From: an uncultured Eubacterium sp.
GTDB taxonomy: Bacteria > Bacillota > Clostridia > Lachnospirales > Lachnospiraceae
Length of the DNA: 13,160 nt
Direction: 5' to 3'
Assembly (NCBI GenBank): GCA_910586045.1
Contig: CAJUIH010000099.1
Location: forward strand, 1-13,160
The position numbers were made by a program, and so were the translations under genes. Numbering within the stretch: position 1 is the stretch's first letter; the number at the start of each line of letters is the position of its first letter. Positions 5,943 through 13,143 of this stretch are shown here, one piece after another. The notes beneath the pieces are model-generated. The model made no database searches. It had not been told where the DNA came from and was given only the letters and a program-made list of their open reading frames with translations.

Positions 5943-6773
5943 ATGGATAGAAAACCAAAGCCCGGAGAATTATACAGGCATTTTAAAAATGAGTTATACC
6001 AGGTGATCGCAATTGCGGTGCACACGGAGACAAATGAGCGGCTGGTCATTTACCAGGCCATGTACGGCAGCTTTGGCATTTATGCCAGGCCGCTTGCGCA
6101 GTTTGTGAGTGAAGTGGATCATGTAAAGTATCCGCATGTATCCCAAAAGTATCGGTTTGAAAAAGTGGAACCGCAAAGAGATGAGCAGGAAGCTTCCCGG
6201 GAAATAGCGTCCTTTGCGCAAAAGGGGCGGACAAAAGACGGAAACGATGAAGCACAAGCCAGCAACGGGAAACAGCAGACGGAACCATATGACGGAGAAA
6301 ATGACACCGGCAGTTTAGAAGTGGGCAGTCTGGCTATCGAAAAGCCGGAATTTGTCCATGGGCTGCGCAGGTCCGGCATGCGGCCGCGGACGCAAAGCCC
6401 TGCGGAATCAAAACGGGTGCAGCGCCAGGTTGAAGCGGCTGAGGAGGACTCGGATGATTTCAGAAGACGCCGCCAGATGGAGGAGAGAGAACAGCGAAGA
6501 GAGCTGTTCCGCAAACAGGAGCGGCATGAAAGTGCTACCGAGGAACTGCGGGCAAATCCAAATCTGCTGAAATTTTTGGATACGGAGACGTACGAAGAAA
6601 AATACCGGGTTTTGAATGAAATACAAAATGATATTACAGACCGGCTGATCGATGATATCGCGGTTGTGCTGGATGTAGTCATTCCGGAAGGGCCGCTTGG
6701 CGACCGTTTTTATCAGTTAAAAAATATTGTTCTGACAAGACAGAAATACGAAATCAATCGTTTTCGCCGCTGA
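5943..6773 (+). CDS. DUF1653 domain protein with a C-terminal helical extension
   Basis: Of 276 predicted residues, about 7-62 match the DUF1653 pattern: PGELYRHFKNELYQVI, then HTETNERLVIYQAMYG, then a RPL.QF ending. This is a small beta-barrel-like domain of unknown function, often a stand-alone protein of about 70-80 residues. Residues 75-200 are charged and low-complexity, rich in Glu, Arg and Gln, with a likely coiled coil at 160-190 (RRRQMEEREQRREL). The last 80 residues (from TEELRANPNLLKFLD) look like a compact helical domain ending in basic RFRR. No signal peptide or membrane segment is seen, so it is probably cytoplasmic. Start: AAGGAAG at 5927-5933. Its 3' end overlaps the convergent CYTH gene by 20 bp. 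The function is unknown. Confidence 0.85.
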   Translation: MDRKPKPGELYRHFKNELYQVIAIAVHTETNERLVIYQAMYGSFGIYARPLAQFVSEVDHVKYPHVSQKYRFEKVEPQRDEQEASREIASFAQKGRTKDGNDEAQASNGKQQTEPYDGENDTGSLEVGSLAIEKPEFVHGLRRSGMRPRTQSPAESKRVQRQVEAAEEDSDDFRRRRQMEEREQRRELFRKQERHESATEELRANPNLLKFLDTETYEEKYRVLNEIQNDITDRLIDDIAVVLDVVIPEGPLGDRFYQLKNIVLTRQKYEINRFRR

Positions 6774-7221
6774 GTTGGAATCCCTTGCTCAGTTCACTGT
6801 TGTGATAGCGCTTGTCGTAGGTCACATCCTGGCCGAACCATGATGGAGGAATGAATGCGTCCGCTTCTTCTATGGATGTAAATTCCACTTCCGCAAGGGT
6901 CAGCCCCTGCAGGGTGCTTTGGAATAGGTCTAGTTCAACCGTATGCGCAGTGTCAAGCGGGATCAGATAACGGCGCTTGGCAATCAGGATGCCGTCTGTT
7001 TTCGTTCGCAGGTGTTCGTAACTTTCTTTTGTCAGCGGCATTTCATATTCTTCCCGGGCCATCATGCCGCGGGATTTGTATGTAAGAAAATAGGATGTGT
7101 CCATTTTCCGGATACGGACAACCGGATTTGTACATAAATAACCCTGCTCAATGTCATGGAATGGGTATTGATCCAGGTTGTCCGGAAGCTGTTTTGGAAT
7201 AAATTTGCGTTCGATTTCCAC
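6754..7221 (-). CDS. CYTH-domain protein (triphosphate-tunnel metalloenzyme family)
   Basis: From the GTG start the protein has 155 residues, typical of single-domain CYTH proteins. These fold into an eight-stranded barrel that binds triphosphates with divalent metal. The signature EIERK (ExExK: Glu2, Glu4, Lys6) is followed by RIR (36-38), YK (48-49), EEYE (57-60), KRRY (82-85), ELD (96-98) and EVEF (111-114). These are the expected acidic and basic tunnel residues. Likely activities are inorganic or thiamine triphosphatase; adenylate cyclase is less likely. The GTG at 7219-7221 is chosen because AGGAGG lies nine bases upstream and it places the signature at the N-terminus, as in the family. 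The frame extends to 7275, but that start would lie before the ribosome site and within the promoter. It converges on, and overlaps, the DUF1653 gene. Confidence 0.9.
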   Translation of the reverse strand: MEIERKFIPKQLPDNLDQYPFHDIEQGYLCTNPVVRIRKMDTSYFLTYKSRGMMAREEYEMPLTKESYEHLRTKTDGILIAKRRYLIPLDTAHTVELDLFQSTLQGLTLAEVEFTSIEEADAFIPPSWFGQDVTYDKRYHNSELSKGFQLSGEND

Positions 7222-7253
7222 TTGTTGGTTCCTCCTTTTATCTGTTTGGAGAA

Positions 7254-7282
7254 AGGATAACGGATTTTGATCCAAAAGTCAA
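7254..7282 (-). promoter_or_regulatory. Promoter of the CYTH gene
   Basis: On the minus strand, TTGACT (7277-7282), a 17-base spacer and TATCCT (7254-7259) lie about 33 bp upstream of the GTG start. This supports the shorter CYTH reading. Confidence 0.6.
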
Positions 7283-7378
7283 TGTGTGGAAGCGGAATAA
7301 AACGATTTTTTACAGCAGTTCAGCCAGGGACCTTTGGCGATGAAATAAAATCAAATAGCAATAAAAACAAAAAAAGAA

Positions 7379-7412
7379 CGTGTCAGGCGACAGATGGAAA
7401 CGGCCTGACACG
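7379..7412 (-). terminator. Perfect hairpin in the leader of the DJ-1 gene, terminator-like on the minus strand
   Basis: CGTGTCAGGC (7379-7388) pairs perfectly with GCCTGACACG (7403-7412). Only on the minus strand is it followed by a T-rich run (bases 7362-7378 of the plus strand are almost all A). It could block antisense transcription entering the divergent CYTH unit. On the plus strand it sits 13 bases before the AGGAGG of the DJ-1 gene, so it could also act as a leader stem affecting translation or RNA stability. Confidence 0.5.
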
Positions 7413-7438
7413 GCCCAATGAAAGCAGGAGGATTTAAA

Positions 7439-7996
7439 ATGAGTAAAATTGCAGTATTTTTCGCGGATGGATGTGAAGAGATTGAGGGTCTTACCGTTGT
7501 GGACATGCTCCGCAGGGCAAAGATGGATGTTACGGGTGTTTCGATTACCGGGCAAAAGGAAATCCATGGTTCTCACCGTATTACGTTCTTTGCGGATGCG
7601 CTGTATGAAGAGGTAGAGATGGACGCGTTTGACGGGGTGGTTCTGCCGGGCGGAATGCCGGGAACGTCGAACCTGGGTGCGCACAAAGGGGTGGTATCTG
7701 CCATTCAGACATTTGCGGCTCAGGGAAAGCTGGTAGCGGCGATCTGTGCAGCGCCAAGCGTCCTTGGACAAAACGGCATTTTGCAGGGCAGGCGCGCGAC
7801 CTGTCATCCGGGATGGGAGGATCGGTTGATCGGAGCTGTTTTATCGGAGGAAACGGCGGTCACAGACGGCAATGTCATTACAAGCCGGGGTATGGGTACG
7901 GCGGTTGATTTTTCCCTCGCAATCATACAAAAACTGGCGGACGAGGAAACGCTGGCACAGGTAAAACAAGGAATTGTCTACCGTTCTGGAAAATAG
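7439..7996 (+). CDS. DJ-1/PfpI superfamily protein
   Basis: The 185-residue cytoplasmic protein has the standard length of the DJ-1/ThiJ subfamily. The nucleophile-elbow cysteine is Cys103 (VAAICAAPSVLG), and the partner glutamate is Glu16 in GCEEIEG, equivalent to Glu18 of human DJ-1. Further family motifs are VLPGGMPG (68-75), a conserved CHPG (122-125) and TSRGMGTAVDF (148-158). Reported roles of the subfamily include glyoxalase or deglycase activity and protection from oxidative stress; which applies here cannot be read from the sequence. The ATG at 7439 is chosen because AGGAGG (7426-7431) lies seven bases upstream. An earlier in-frame ATG at 7418 precedes the ribosome site. It appears to be a single-gene unit with a hairpin in its leader. 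Confidence 0.93.
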   Translation: MSKIAVFFADGCEEIEGLTVVDMLRRAKMDVTGVSITGQKEIHGSHRITFFADALYEEVEMDAFDGVVLPGGMPGTSNLGAHKGVVSAIQTFAAQGKLVAAICAAPSVLGQNGILQGRRATCHPGWEDRLIGAVLSEETAVTDGNVITSRGMGTAVDFSLAIIQKLADEETLAQVKQGIVYRSGK

Positions 7997-8003
7997 GGCA
8001 CGC

Positions 8004-8060
8004 GTCCGCAGCAGATGCCGTTTGGATCCCTGTTTGAACGGTGATATCCTGCTTGCGGAC
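8004..8060. other. Imperfect hairpin after the DJ-1 gene
   Basis: GTCCGC-AGCAG (8004-8014) pairs with CTGCT-GCGGAC (8049-8060) with one bulged T, and GCCGTT with AACGGT inside. It begins eight bases after the stop codon but has no T run, so it is not a standard intrinsic terminator. It may protect the 3' end of the transcript. Confidence 0.4.
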
Positions 8061-8149
8061 AGAAGTGAAAAAAATGTCTTAATACCTTGTTTTTAGCCGC
8101 TTAATACTCGCATTTTACTATGTAGGCGGAATTTACTGGAAAAGTATGG

Positions 8150-8178
8150 TAGCCAAATGGCTCGGATTCTGTTACAAT
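8150..8178 (+). promoter_or_regulatory. Extended -10 promoter of the L,D-transpeptidase gene
   Basis: TAGCCA (8150-8155), a 17-base spacer, then TGT-TACAAT (8170-8178), an extended -10. It overlaps the first in-frame ATG (8177) of the following gene. That ATG would not be transcribed, which favours the start at 8231. Confidence 0.5.
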
Positions 8179-8230
8179 GGGGTACGAAAAAACAGGCACA
8201 AGAAGACTGCCTGAGAAAGAAGGTTATGGA

Positions 8231-9700
8231 ATGGCGAAACAGAAGTCGGCAGCAAAGTCTGCATGCATAGTTGTGAGCTTAGTTTTGGTTTTTTTGCTGA
8301 TCGCACTCCTGGTCTGTTATTTTTTAACGGCATCTTATTATGCAGATCATTTTTTTCCGGGAACGGTGCTCAATGGCACGGCGGTAGGTAAGATGACAGT
8401 TGAAGAGGCAGAGAATAAAGTGGCACAGGAAGTCGCAGATTACATTTTCAGCATCGAAACAAGGGACGGGGAGAAGTATCAGATCATAGGCCCGGATATT
8501 GACTACGCCTATGCGCCGGGATCCGAAATCAGTGATATCCTAAAAGCGCAGGAAAAGTATCATTGGCTGACGAAACGGAAAGGGAAAAAAGAGATCCATC
8601 TGGAAGTGTCCGCGGTGTACGACGCGGATAAACTCGACCAGGCGGTTGCGAAGCTGCCCTGTTTTCAAAGTGAAAACGTAACAAAGCCGCGGGATGCCTA
8701 TTTGCAAAAGACAGACAGCGGCTATGAATTGGTTGAGGCGGTAGAAGGCAACCAGCTTCTATTGGAAAAGGTACAAAAGCTGGCGCGCGAAGCGGTAGAC
8801 GCAGGGGAGGACCGTCTGGTGCTGACGGACAAGGCATACAAAAAACCAAAGGTTGCTTCCGATGACAAGGAGCTGAAACAGGCGCTTGACAATATCAATT
8901 CTTATCTGCATACCACAATCAAATACGATGTGGGGGAAAACGGCGAGGTGCTTGATTATGAAACGATAGGGGACTGGATTACGGTTGGGGAAGACTATAC
9001 GGTTGCTTTTGACGAATCGCGGGTAACGAACTATGTGCAGTATCTTGCGAGCAAATACAATACGTATGGGGCTGTCCGCAATTTTAAGACGTCCTTAGGC
9101 GATACGGTTCAGGTCGGCGGCGGCGATTACGGATGGGTTATTGACAAGGACAGGGAAAGGAAGCAGTTATTATCGGAGATTACATCAGGCAAAACCATTG
9201 AGCGGGAACCGGTCTTTAACCAGACGGCGCTTGTAAAAAGCGAAACATACGATATCGGGGATACATATGTCGAAATTGATTATACAAACCAGCATATGTA
9301 TTTTTATGACAATGGGGTGCTGAAGCTGGAATCGGACGTTGTGACCGGAAATATCAGTTCCCACAACGGCTCGCCGGACGGATTTTACAAAATCGTCTAT
9401 AAAGAGCGGGATACTACGTTAACGGGTGAAGATTATGCATCGGAAGTCGCTTATTTTATGGTATTTGCTTATAACGTCGGGTTTCATGACGCAAGCTGGA
9501 GGAATGAGTTCGGCGGGGACATTTATAAAGAATCTGGTTCGCACGGCTGTATCAACATGCCGGAAGATCAGGCGGAAAAATTATTTGAAATCATGCCTAC
9601 CGGTACGCCGGTTGTCGCGTATTATCGGGAACCCGTCGTGCTGACGGCGGAGAATGCCAAGATTTCGAATGCCTATTCCTATGTAAGCGGTACGGAATAA
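8231..9700 (+). CDS. Membrane-anchored L,D-transpeptidase (YkuD domain) with YoaR-like peptidoglycan-binding domains
   Basis: The 489-residue protein has a short basic N-terminus, one membrane helix (about residues 11-35) and an extracellular remainder. Residues 44-340 contain PG_binding_4/YoaR-like repeats, recognisable from GTVLNGTAVGKMTVEEAE and a later YELVEAVEGNQLL. The YkuD catalytic domain covers about 343-470, with His419 and the motif SHGCINM (Ser437, His438, nucleophile Cys440). Such enzymes form 3-3 cross-links in peptidoglycan or attach proteins to it, and the cysteine chemistry is insensitive to most penicillins. The ATG at 8231 is preferred: AAGAAGG lies seven bases upstream, whereas the in-frame ATG at 8177 falls in the -10 element. 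A strong terminator follows. The architecture is common in Clostridia. Confidence 0.93.
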   Translation: MAKQKSAAKSACIVVSLVLVFLLIALLVCYFLTASYYADHFFPGTVLNGTAVGKMTVEEAENKVAQEVADYIFSIETRDGEKYQIIGPDIDYAYAPGSEISDILKAQEKYHWLTKRKGKKEIHLEVSAVYDADKLDQAVAKLPCFQSENVTKPRDAYLQKTDSGYELVEAVEGNQLLLEKVQKLAREAVDAGEDRLVLTDKAYKKPKVASDDKELKQALDNINSYLHTTIKYDVGENGEVLDYETIGDWITVGEDYTVAFDESRVTNYVQYLASKYNTYGAVRNFKTSLGDTVQVGGGDYGWVIDKDRERKQLLSEITSGKTIEREPVFNQTALVKSETYDIGDTYVEIDYTNQHMYFYDNGVLKLESDVVTGNISSHNGSPDGFYKIVYKERDTTLTGEDYASEVAYFMVFAYNVGFHDASWRNEFGGDIYKESGSHGCINMPEDQAEKLFEIMPTGTPVVAYYREPVVLTAENAKISNAYSYVSGTE

Positions 9701-9721
9701 AACAAGAATAAAAAAAGAACT

Positions 9722-9774
9722 GGAAAAACCTGCGCGTGCCGCCTCTGAAAGGCGGTATCTGCGCAGGTTTTTCC
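9722..9774. terminator. Bidirectional terminator between convergent genes
   Basis: GGAAAAACCTGCGC (9722-9735) and GCGCAGGTTTTTCC (9761-9774) are perfect complements, with an inner CCGCC/GGCGG stem (9739-9755). T runs lie on both strands, so it can stop the transpeptidase transcript and the fhs transcript, whose stop is 16 bp away. Confidence 0.92.
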
Positions 9775-9789
9775 GTTTTATTTCAAACT

Positions 9790-11460
9790 TTAAAACAGTC
9801 CGGTGATTTTTCCTTCCGTATCTACATCAATCCCATAGGCAGCCGGGGATTTGGATAATCCCGGCATCGTCATAATCGCTCCGGTTAAGACGACGACAAA
9901 TCCGGCTCCGGCGCTTACATACACATCGCGTACATGGACGGTAAAACCGGTTGGGCGGCCGAGCTTGTGCTGGTCGTCGGATAAGGAGTACTGTGTTTTT
10001 GCGATGCAGACCGGCAGGCGGCCGAATCCAAGGTCTGTAAGACGGGCAAGCGTTTTTTCGGCTGCTGGTGTATAGGAAACGCCGTCCGCACCGTAGATCT
10101 GTGTCGCAATGGTATGGATTTTTTCTTTTAACGGCATATCATCCGGGTAGAGCGGTGCAAAATCGGACGGTTTTTCTTCTATCGTGCGCAGCACTTTTTC
10201 GGCAAGTTCGATGCCGCCCGCGCCGCCTTTTTCCCATACGTTGGATAAAGCGAATGCACAGCCTTTTTCTTTGCAGAAATTGCGGATCAATTCGTATTCG
10301 CTTTCCGTATCGGAAAGGAACGCGTTGAGTGTTACAACGATCGGCACATGGTATTTGTGCAGGTTTTCGATATGTTTTTCCAGGTTGCAGATCCCTTTTT
10401 TCAGAGCGTCGGTATTTTCGGCGGACAGGTCGGATTTTGGCACGCCGCCGTTATATTTTAATGCGCGCACAGTAGCGACAAGTACGACGGCATCCGGTTT
10501 CAGGCCGGCTTTGCGGCATTTGATGTCAAAGAACTTTTCCGCACCAAGGTCCGCGCCGAATCCGGCTTCCGTAATCACATAGTCCGCGATTTTCAATGCG
10601 GTTTTGGTCGCGCGTACCGAGTTGCAGCCATGTGCGATATTCGCAAACGGCCCGCCGTGGACGATGGCTCCGGTATGTTCGAGTGTCTGGATTAAGTTTG
10701 GTTTTAAGGCATCCTTTAACAGCGCGGCCATGGCGCCGACGGCCTGGAGCTGTCCGGCAGTGACGGGCTGTCCGTCATAAGTATAGGCGACAATAATGCT
10801 TGCAAGCCGTTTCTTTAAATCTTCCATATCGCTTGCAAGGCATAAAATGGCCATAATTTCAGTAGCGACCGTAATCACAAAGTGGTCTTCCCGTACAAAG
10901 CCGTCCGCCTTTGAGCCAAGGCCCACGACAATATTGCGCAGGGCGCGGTCGTTCATATCCATGCAGCGTTTCCATACGATCTGGCGGGTGTCGATCTGCA
11001 AGGCGTTTCCTTGCTGGATATGGTTGTCCAGCAGTGCGGCCAGCAGGTTATTTGCGGATGTAATGGCATGAAAATCCCCGGTAAAATGGAGGTTTAAATC
11101 TTCCATAGGGACCACCTGCGCATAACCGCCCCCGGCGGCGCCGCCTTTGATGCCAAAGCATGGGCCAAGGGACGGTTCCCGCAGCGCAAGCAGGCAGTTT
11201 TTGCCGAGCCGCCCGAAAGCCTGGGCCAGCCCGATGCTGGTCGTCGTTTTGCCTTCCCCGGCAGGCGTTGGGTTGATAGCGGTGACAAGGATCAGCTTTC
11301 CGTCGCTGTTGGTACGTGTTTGTTCGATGAGCTGGTCGGACAGTTTTGCTTTGTATGGGCCGTATAATTCCAGGTCATCTTCGGCAATGCCGTATGCTGC
11401 GGCTACCTCTTTGATCGGGAGCATTTTGGCCTCCTGCGCGATCTGAATATCTGTCTTCAT
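9790..11460 (-). CDS. fhs: Formate-tetrahydrofolate ligase
   Basis: This 556-residue cytoplasmic enzyme has the full family length. It joins formate to tetrahydrofolate with ATP, giving 10-formyl-tetrahydrofolate for purine synthesis and, in acetogens, for the methyl branch of the Wood-Ljungdahl pathway. The nucleotide loop is PTPAGEGKTTT (residues 64-74), followed by REPSLGP (94-100), the glycine-rich FGIKGGAAGGGYAQV (102-116) and FTGDFHAI (126-133). All are hallmarks of the family. Start: AAGGAGG (11469-11475) eight bases upstream of the ATG. No other folate or Wood-Ljungdahl gene is in the window, so acetogenesis cannot be inferred. It has its own promoter at 11537-11565 and a terminator at 9722-9774. 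Confidence 0.98.
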   Translation of the reverse strand: MKTDIQIAQEAKMLPIKEVAAAYGIAEDDLELYGPYKAKLSDQLIEQTRTNSDGKLILVTAINPTPAGEGKTTTSIGLAQAFGRLGKNCLLALREPSLGPCFGIKGGAAGGGYAQVVPMEDLNLHFTGDFHAITSANNLLAALLDNHIQQGNALQIDTRQIVWKRCMDMNDRALRNIVVGLGSKADGFVREDHFVITVATEIMAILCLASDMEDLKKRLASIIVAYTYDGQPVTAGQLQAVGAMAALLKDALKPNLIQTLEHTGAIVHGGPFANIAHGCNSVRATKTALKIADYVITEAGFGADLGAEKFFDIKCRKAGLKPDAVVLVATVRALKYNGGVPKSDLSAENTDALKKGICNLEKHIENLHKYHVPIVVTLNAFLSDTESEYELIRNFCKEKGCAFALSNVWEKGGAGGIELAEKVLRTIEEKPSDFAPLYPDDMPLKEKIHTIATQIYGADGVSYTPAAEKTLARLTDLGFGRLPVCIAKTQYSLSDDQHKLGRPTGFTVHVRDVYVSAGAGFVVVLTGAIMTMPGLSKSPAAYGIDVDTEGKITGLF

Positions 11461-11493
11461 GTATAGGTCCTCCTTTTTGCAGGTGTACAGTCA

Positions 11494-11520
11494 CCGCCCG
11501 TTTTTGGCAAACGGCTGCGG
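11494..11520 (-). promoter_or_regulatory. Hairpin in the fhs leader
   Basis: On the minus strand, CCGC-AG-CCGTTT pairs with AAACGG-GCGG around a short GCCAA loop, between the promoter and the ribosome site. It does not match the tetrahydrofolate riboswitch consensus as I know it and has no terminator T run. It is probably a stability or attenuation stem. Confidence 0.35.
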
Positions 11521-11536
11521 CGTAATACCTGACTAT

Positions 11537-11565
11537 AGCATATCGGTAAGTGAATGAACTGTCAA
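11537..11565 (-). promoter_or_regulatory. Promoter of fhs
   Basis: On the minus strand, a perfect TTGACA (11560-11565), a 17-base spacer and TATGCT (11537-11542). The leader would be about 70 nt. The promoter lies between the upstream phosphoesterase and fhs, so fhs need not depend on read-through. Confidence 0.75.
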
Positions 11566-11639
11566 GAAATAAGTTGTGCAAGCTGCCGGATGATGCCGGT
11601 TTGCGGTAAACGTAACGCTGATCGCAACGGCGCCGGTTA

Positions 11640-12464
11640 TCATTGCACCAGGATGTGTACGATTTCCGGAAAATTAAAAAGCCGCAGCGGAAAAGAACTG
11701 TTCCCAAGCCCCCGGCTGATGATTTCTGCCGTACCGTTTTCCCTGTGCAGGCCGGACGTGTATCTTGGGAAAATACCCTGGTTTGGGGCATACAGCCCGC
11801 CGATTCCAGGCAGGCGGAACTGGCCGCCGTGCGCATGCCCGCATAATACGAGGTCATACGGATAACTGCTGTACAAATGAAACAACTCCGGACGGTGCGC
11901 CAGCAGGATTTGAAAATCCGGACAGGCGGATGGCTGCTGCGGCAAAAAATCCTGCAGGTGATCCAGTGTTTTTTTGACCAGGGACATATAATTTGCATCC
12001 AGACCCTGGAAAATGGGATCATCCAATCCGGTAATCTGGTAAGTCCGGCCATCTTTCGTAAAGACGGCGGATTCATTTTTTAAAATCGTAACGCCGAAGC
12101 TATGCAGCAGCAGTTCTTGTTTTTCATAATTACCGGCAAGGCACTCATGGTTGCCCCGCACATAATAAACCGGGCAGAGTTTGGAAACATGTTTCACAAA
12201 AGCCATGGCATGTTGATACGGCGCATGGTCTACGAGATCTCCGGTAACCGCGATCAAGTCCGGACGCAATGCCTGTATTTTTTTGCACAGAATGGCCTGG
12301 CGCAGTCCAAAATTTTGATTATGCAGGTCAGAAATCTGGACAATCGAAAGCGGACGCGCATGTGCGGATGCTTTTTTGCAGGCGACACGCTGCCTGGAAA
12401 CAGTAATATGGTAATTGGAAATAAAAAAGAAGAGAATGCATAGCAGCAGTATCATAAATATCAC
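11640..12464 (-). CDS. Membrane-anchored metallophosphoesterase (YkuE/YaeI-like)
   Basis: From the chosen start the protein has 274 residues. An N-terminal hydrophobic helix (about 2-18) anchors it, followed by a calcineurin-type metallophosphoesterase domain. The metal ligands and motifs are in order: SDLH (Asp46, His48), GDLVD (Asp76), GNHE (Asn105, His106), AHRPE (His190) and GHAHGGQ (His210, His212). The GHAHGGQ ending is typical of the YkuE/YaeI group, some of which act on lipid or nucleotide phosphates; the substrate here cannot be told. Start: a GTG at 12462-12464, six bases after AGGA. A TTG at 12468-12470 touches the ribosome site, and an ATG at 12453-12455 is too far from it. fhs follows on the same strand 179 bp later with its own promoter. 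Confidence 0.92.
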   Translation of the reverse strand: MIFMILLLCILFFFISNYHITVSRQRVACKKASAHARPLSIVQISDLHNQNFGLRQAILCKKIQALRPDLIAVTGDLVDHAPYQHAMAFVKHVSKLCPVYYVRGNHECLAGNYEKQELLLHSFGVTILKNESAVFTKDGRTYQITGLDDPIFQGLDANYMSLVKKTLDHLQDFLPQQPSACPDFQILLAHRPELFHLYSSYPYDLVLCGHAHGGQFRLPGIGGLYAPNQGIFPRYTSGLHRENGTAEIISRGLGNSSFPLRLFNFPEIVHILVQ

Positions 12465-12498
12465 GAACAATCCTTTCTTTTATTTTAACGATTTACTT

Positions 12499-12527
12499 AT
12501 TATATGTCGGGCAGGTAAAAAATACAA
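12499..12527 (-). promoter_or_regulatory. Promoter of the metallophosphoesterase gene
   Basis: On the minus strand, TTGTAT (12522-12527), a 17-base spacer and a perfect TATAAT (12499-12504), about 35 bp upstream of the GTG start. Confidence 0.7.
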
Positions 12528-12585
12528 GGGCACATTGGAAAATTTATGCTGGTTTGCGCACAATCGGTAACAGTGTGACATTTTT

Positions 12586-12846
12586 GCCTGCCGGACGCTG
12601 GAAGAAACGGTTTGCCCGGCTTGCCGGCGGCCCTACAGAATGGCAAGAATCCCTAAGCATTCTGCAATTTACATAGCGGCCTGCCCCGGTCGCGGCGCCT
12701 AGTTCGCCCTGGCCCCGCCAGCAGCTAAAGGCGCCGCTTGGCTTCGCCCCTTAGGTAACCGAGCAGAATACTAAGGGCTTCTAACCATTCTTCCAAAGCC
12801 GCCAGCAAGCCGGGCAAACCGTTTCTTCCAGCTAATCTTTGCAGGC
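12586..12846. repeat. Large nested palindrome (about 260 nt), possible structured RNA or hairpin element
   Basis: Outer arms GCCTGC (12586-12591) and GCAGGC (12841-12846) enclose 35-bp arms at 12597-12631 and 12798-12832 that are complementary at 34 of 35 positions. Inside lie imperfect arms (AGAATGG, then CCCTAAGCATTCTGC against GCAGAATACTAAGGG). The inner stem is GCGGCGCCT (12692-12700) with AGGCGCCGC (12729-12737), capped by CTGGC-CCC-GCCAG (12709-12721). All arms share one centre near 12715, so the whole can fold as a single long hairpin on either strand. No reading frame with a ribosome site crosses it. It is GC-rich compared with its flanks. It could be a dispersed hairpin repeat, a MITE or a non-coding RNA. 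Confidence 0.85.
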
Positions 12847-12970
12847 TTTACAATCGGCATCCCAAACGTAATCGTAATACGCAAAACGGATCGAAATCCT
12901 GTCAGCCATCCATCTGCTGTGCTGCATTTCTATGTAGTGTATGTGATGTAGGGCTAGAGAAAACCAGCCG
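12847..12970. other. Spacer between palindrome and repeat copy 2
   Basis: No gene, promoter or hairpin was found here, apart from ACAATCGG at 12850-12857, which repeats the ACAATCGG at 12560-12567 on the other side of the palindrome. Confidence 0.4.
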
Positions 12971-13037
12971 CAAGCCAGACCTGCGTCCCTCATCCGGCGT
13001 CCTCCCAGCCAAAATGTAACACCTTATCTGAACGGTT
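12971..13037. repeat. MITE-like intergenic repeat, copy 2 (inverted, truncated)
   Basis: The reverse complement of 12971-13024 matches 5537-5590 at 51 of 54 positions, and 13015-13037 matches the terminal part 5607-5629 at 20 of 23. The second terminal repeat expected near 12950 is not recognisable, so this copy seems truncated or diverged. Short minus-strand frames crossing it have no ribosome site. Confidence 0.65.
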
Positions 13038-13114
13038 GCCACAGCCGCAGGCCGGGCCTGTGCCCCTGCAGGTACCGCATGGTAATTTTTATGATATTGT
13101 AAACCGTCCATGGC

Positions 13115-13143
13115 TTTACGAGCGGTTCAGAGTGTGCTATAGT
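13115..13143 (+). promoter_or_regulatory. Promoter reading out of the window
   Basis: TTTACG (13115-13120), a 17-base spacer and TATAGT (13138-13143) preceded by TGC, an extended -10. It should drive a gene beginning just beyond 13160, which cannot be seen. Confidence 0.6.

Noticed and set aside
5689..6006. 105-codon frame upstream of the DUF1653 gene
   Set aside because: Its first two ATGs lie upstream of or inside a strong -10 element, no ribosome site follows, and it overlaps the start of a well-supported gene.
6119..6682. Minus-strand frame of 187 codons opposite the DUF1653 gene
   Set aside because: It is a Ser/Arg-rich mirror of the Glu-rich coding strand and shows no motif.
7222..7275. 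Upstream extension of the CYTH frame
   Set aside because: It would start before the AGGAGG and inside the promoter; the signature motif begins at the GTG at 7221.
11461..11639. Tetrahydrofolate riboswitch before fhs
   Set aside because: The leader is only about 70 nt and does not match the consensus as I know it.
11375..12076. Minus-strand frame of 233 codons overlapping fhs and the phosphoesterase
   Set aside because: It runs out of frame through the conserved phosphoesterase motifs and the fhs promoter.
12902..13111. 69-codon minus-strand frame at the right edge
   Set aside because: No ribosome site, and it runs through the dispersed repeat copy.
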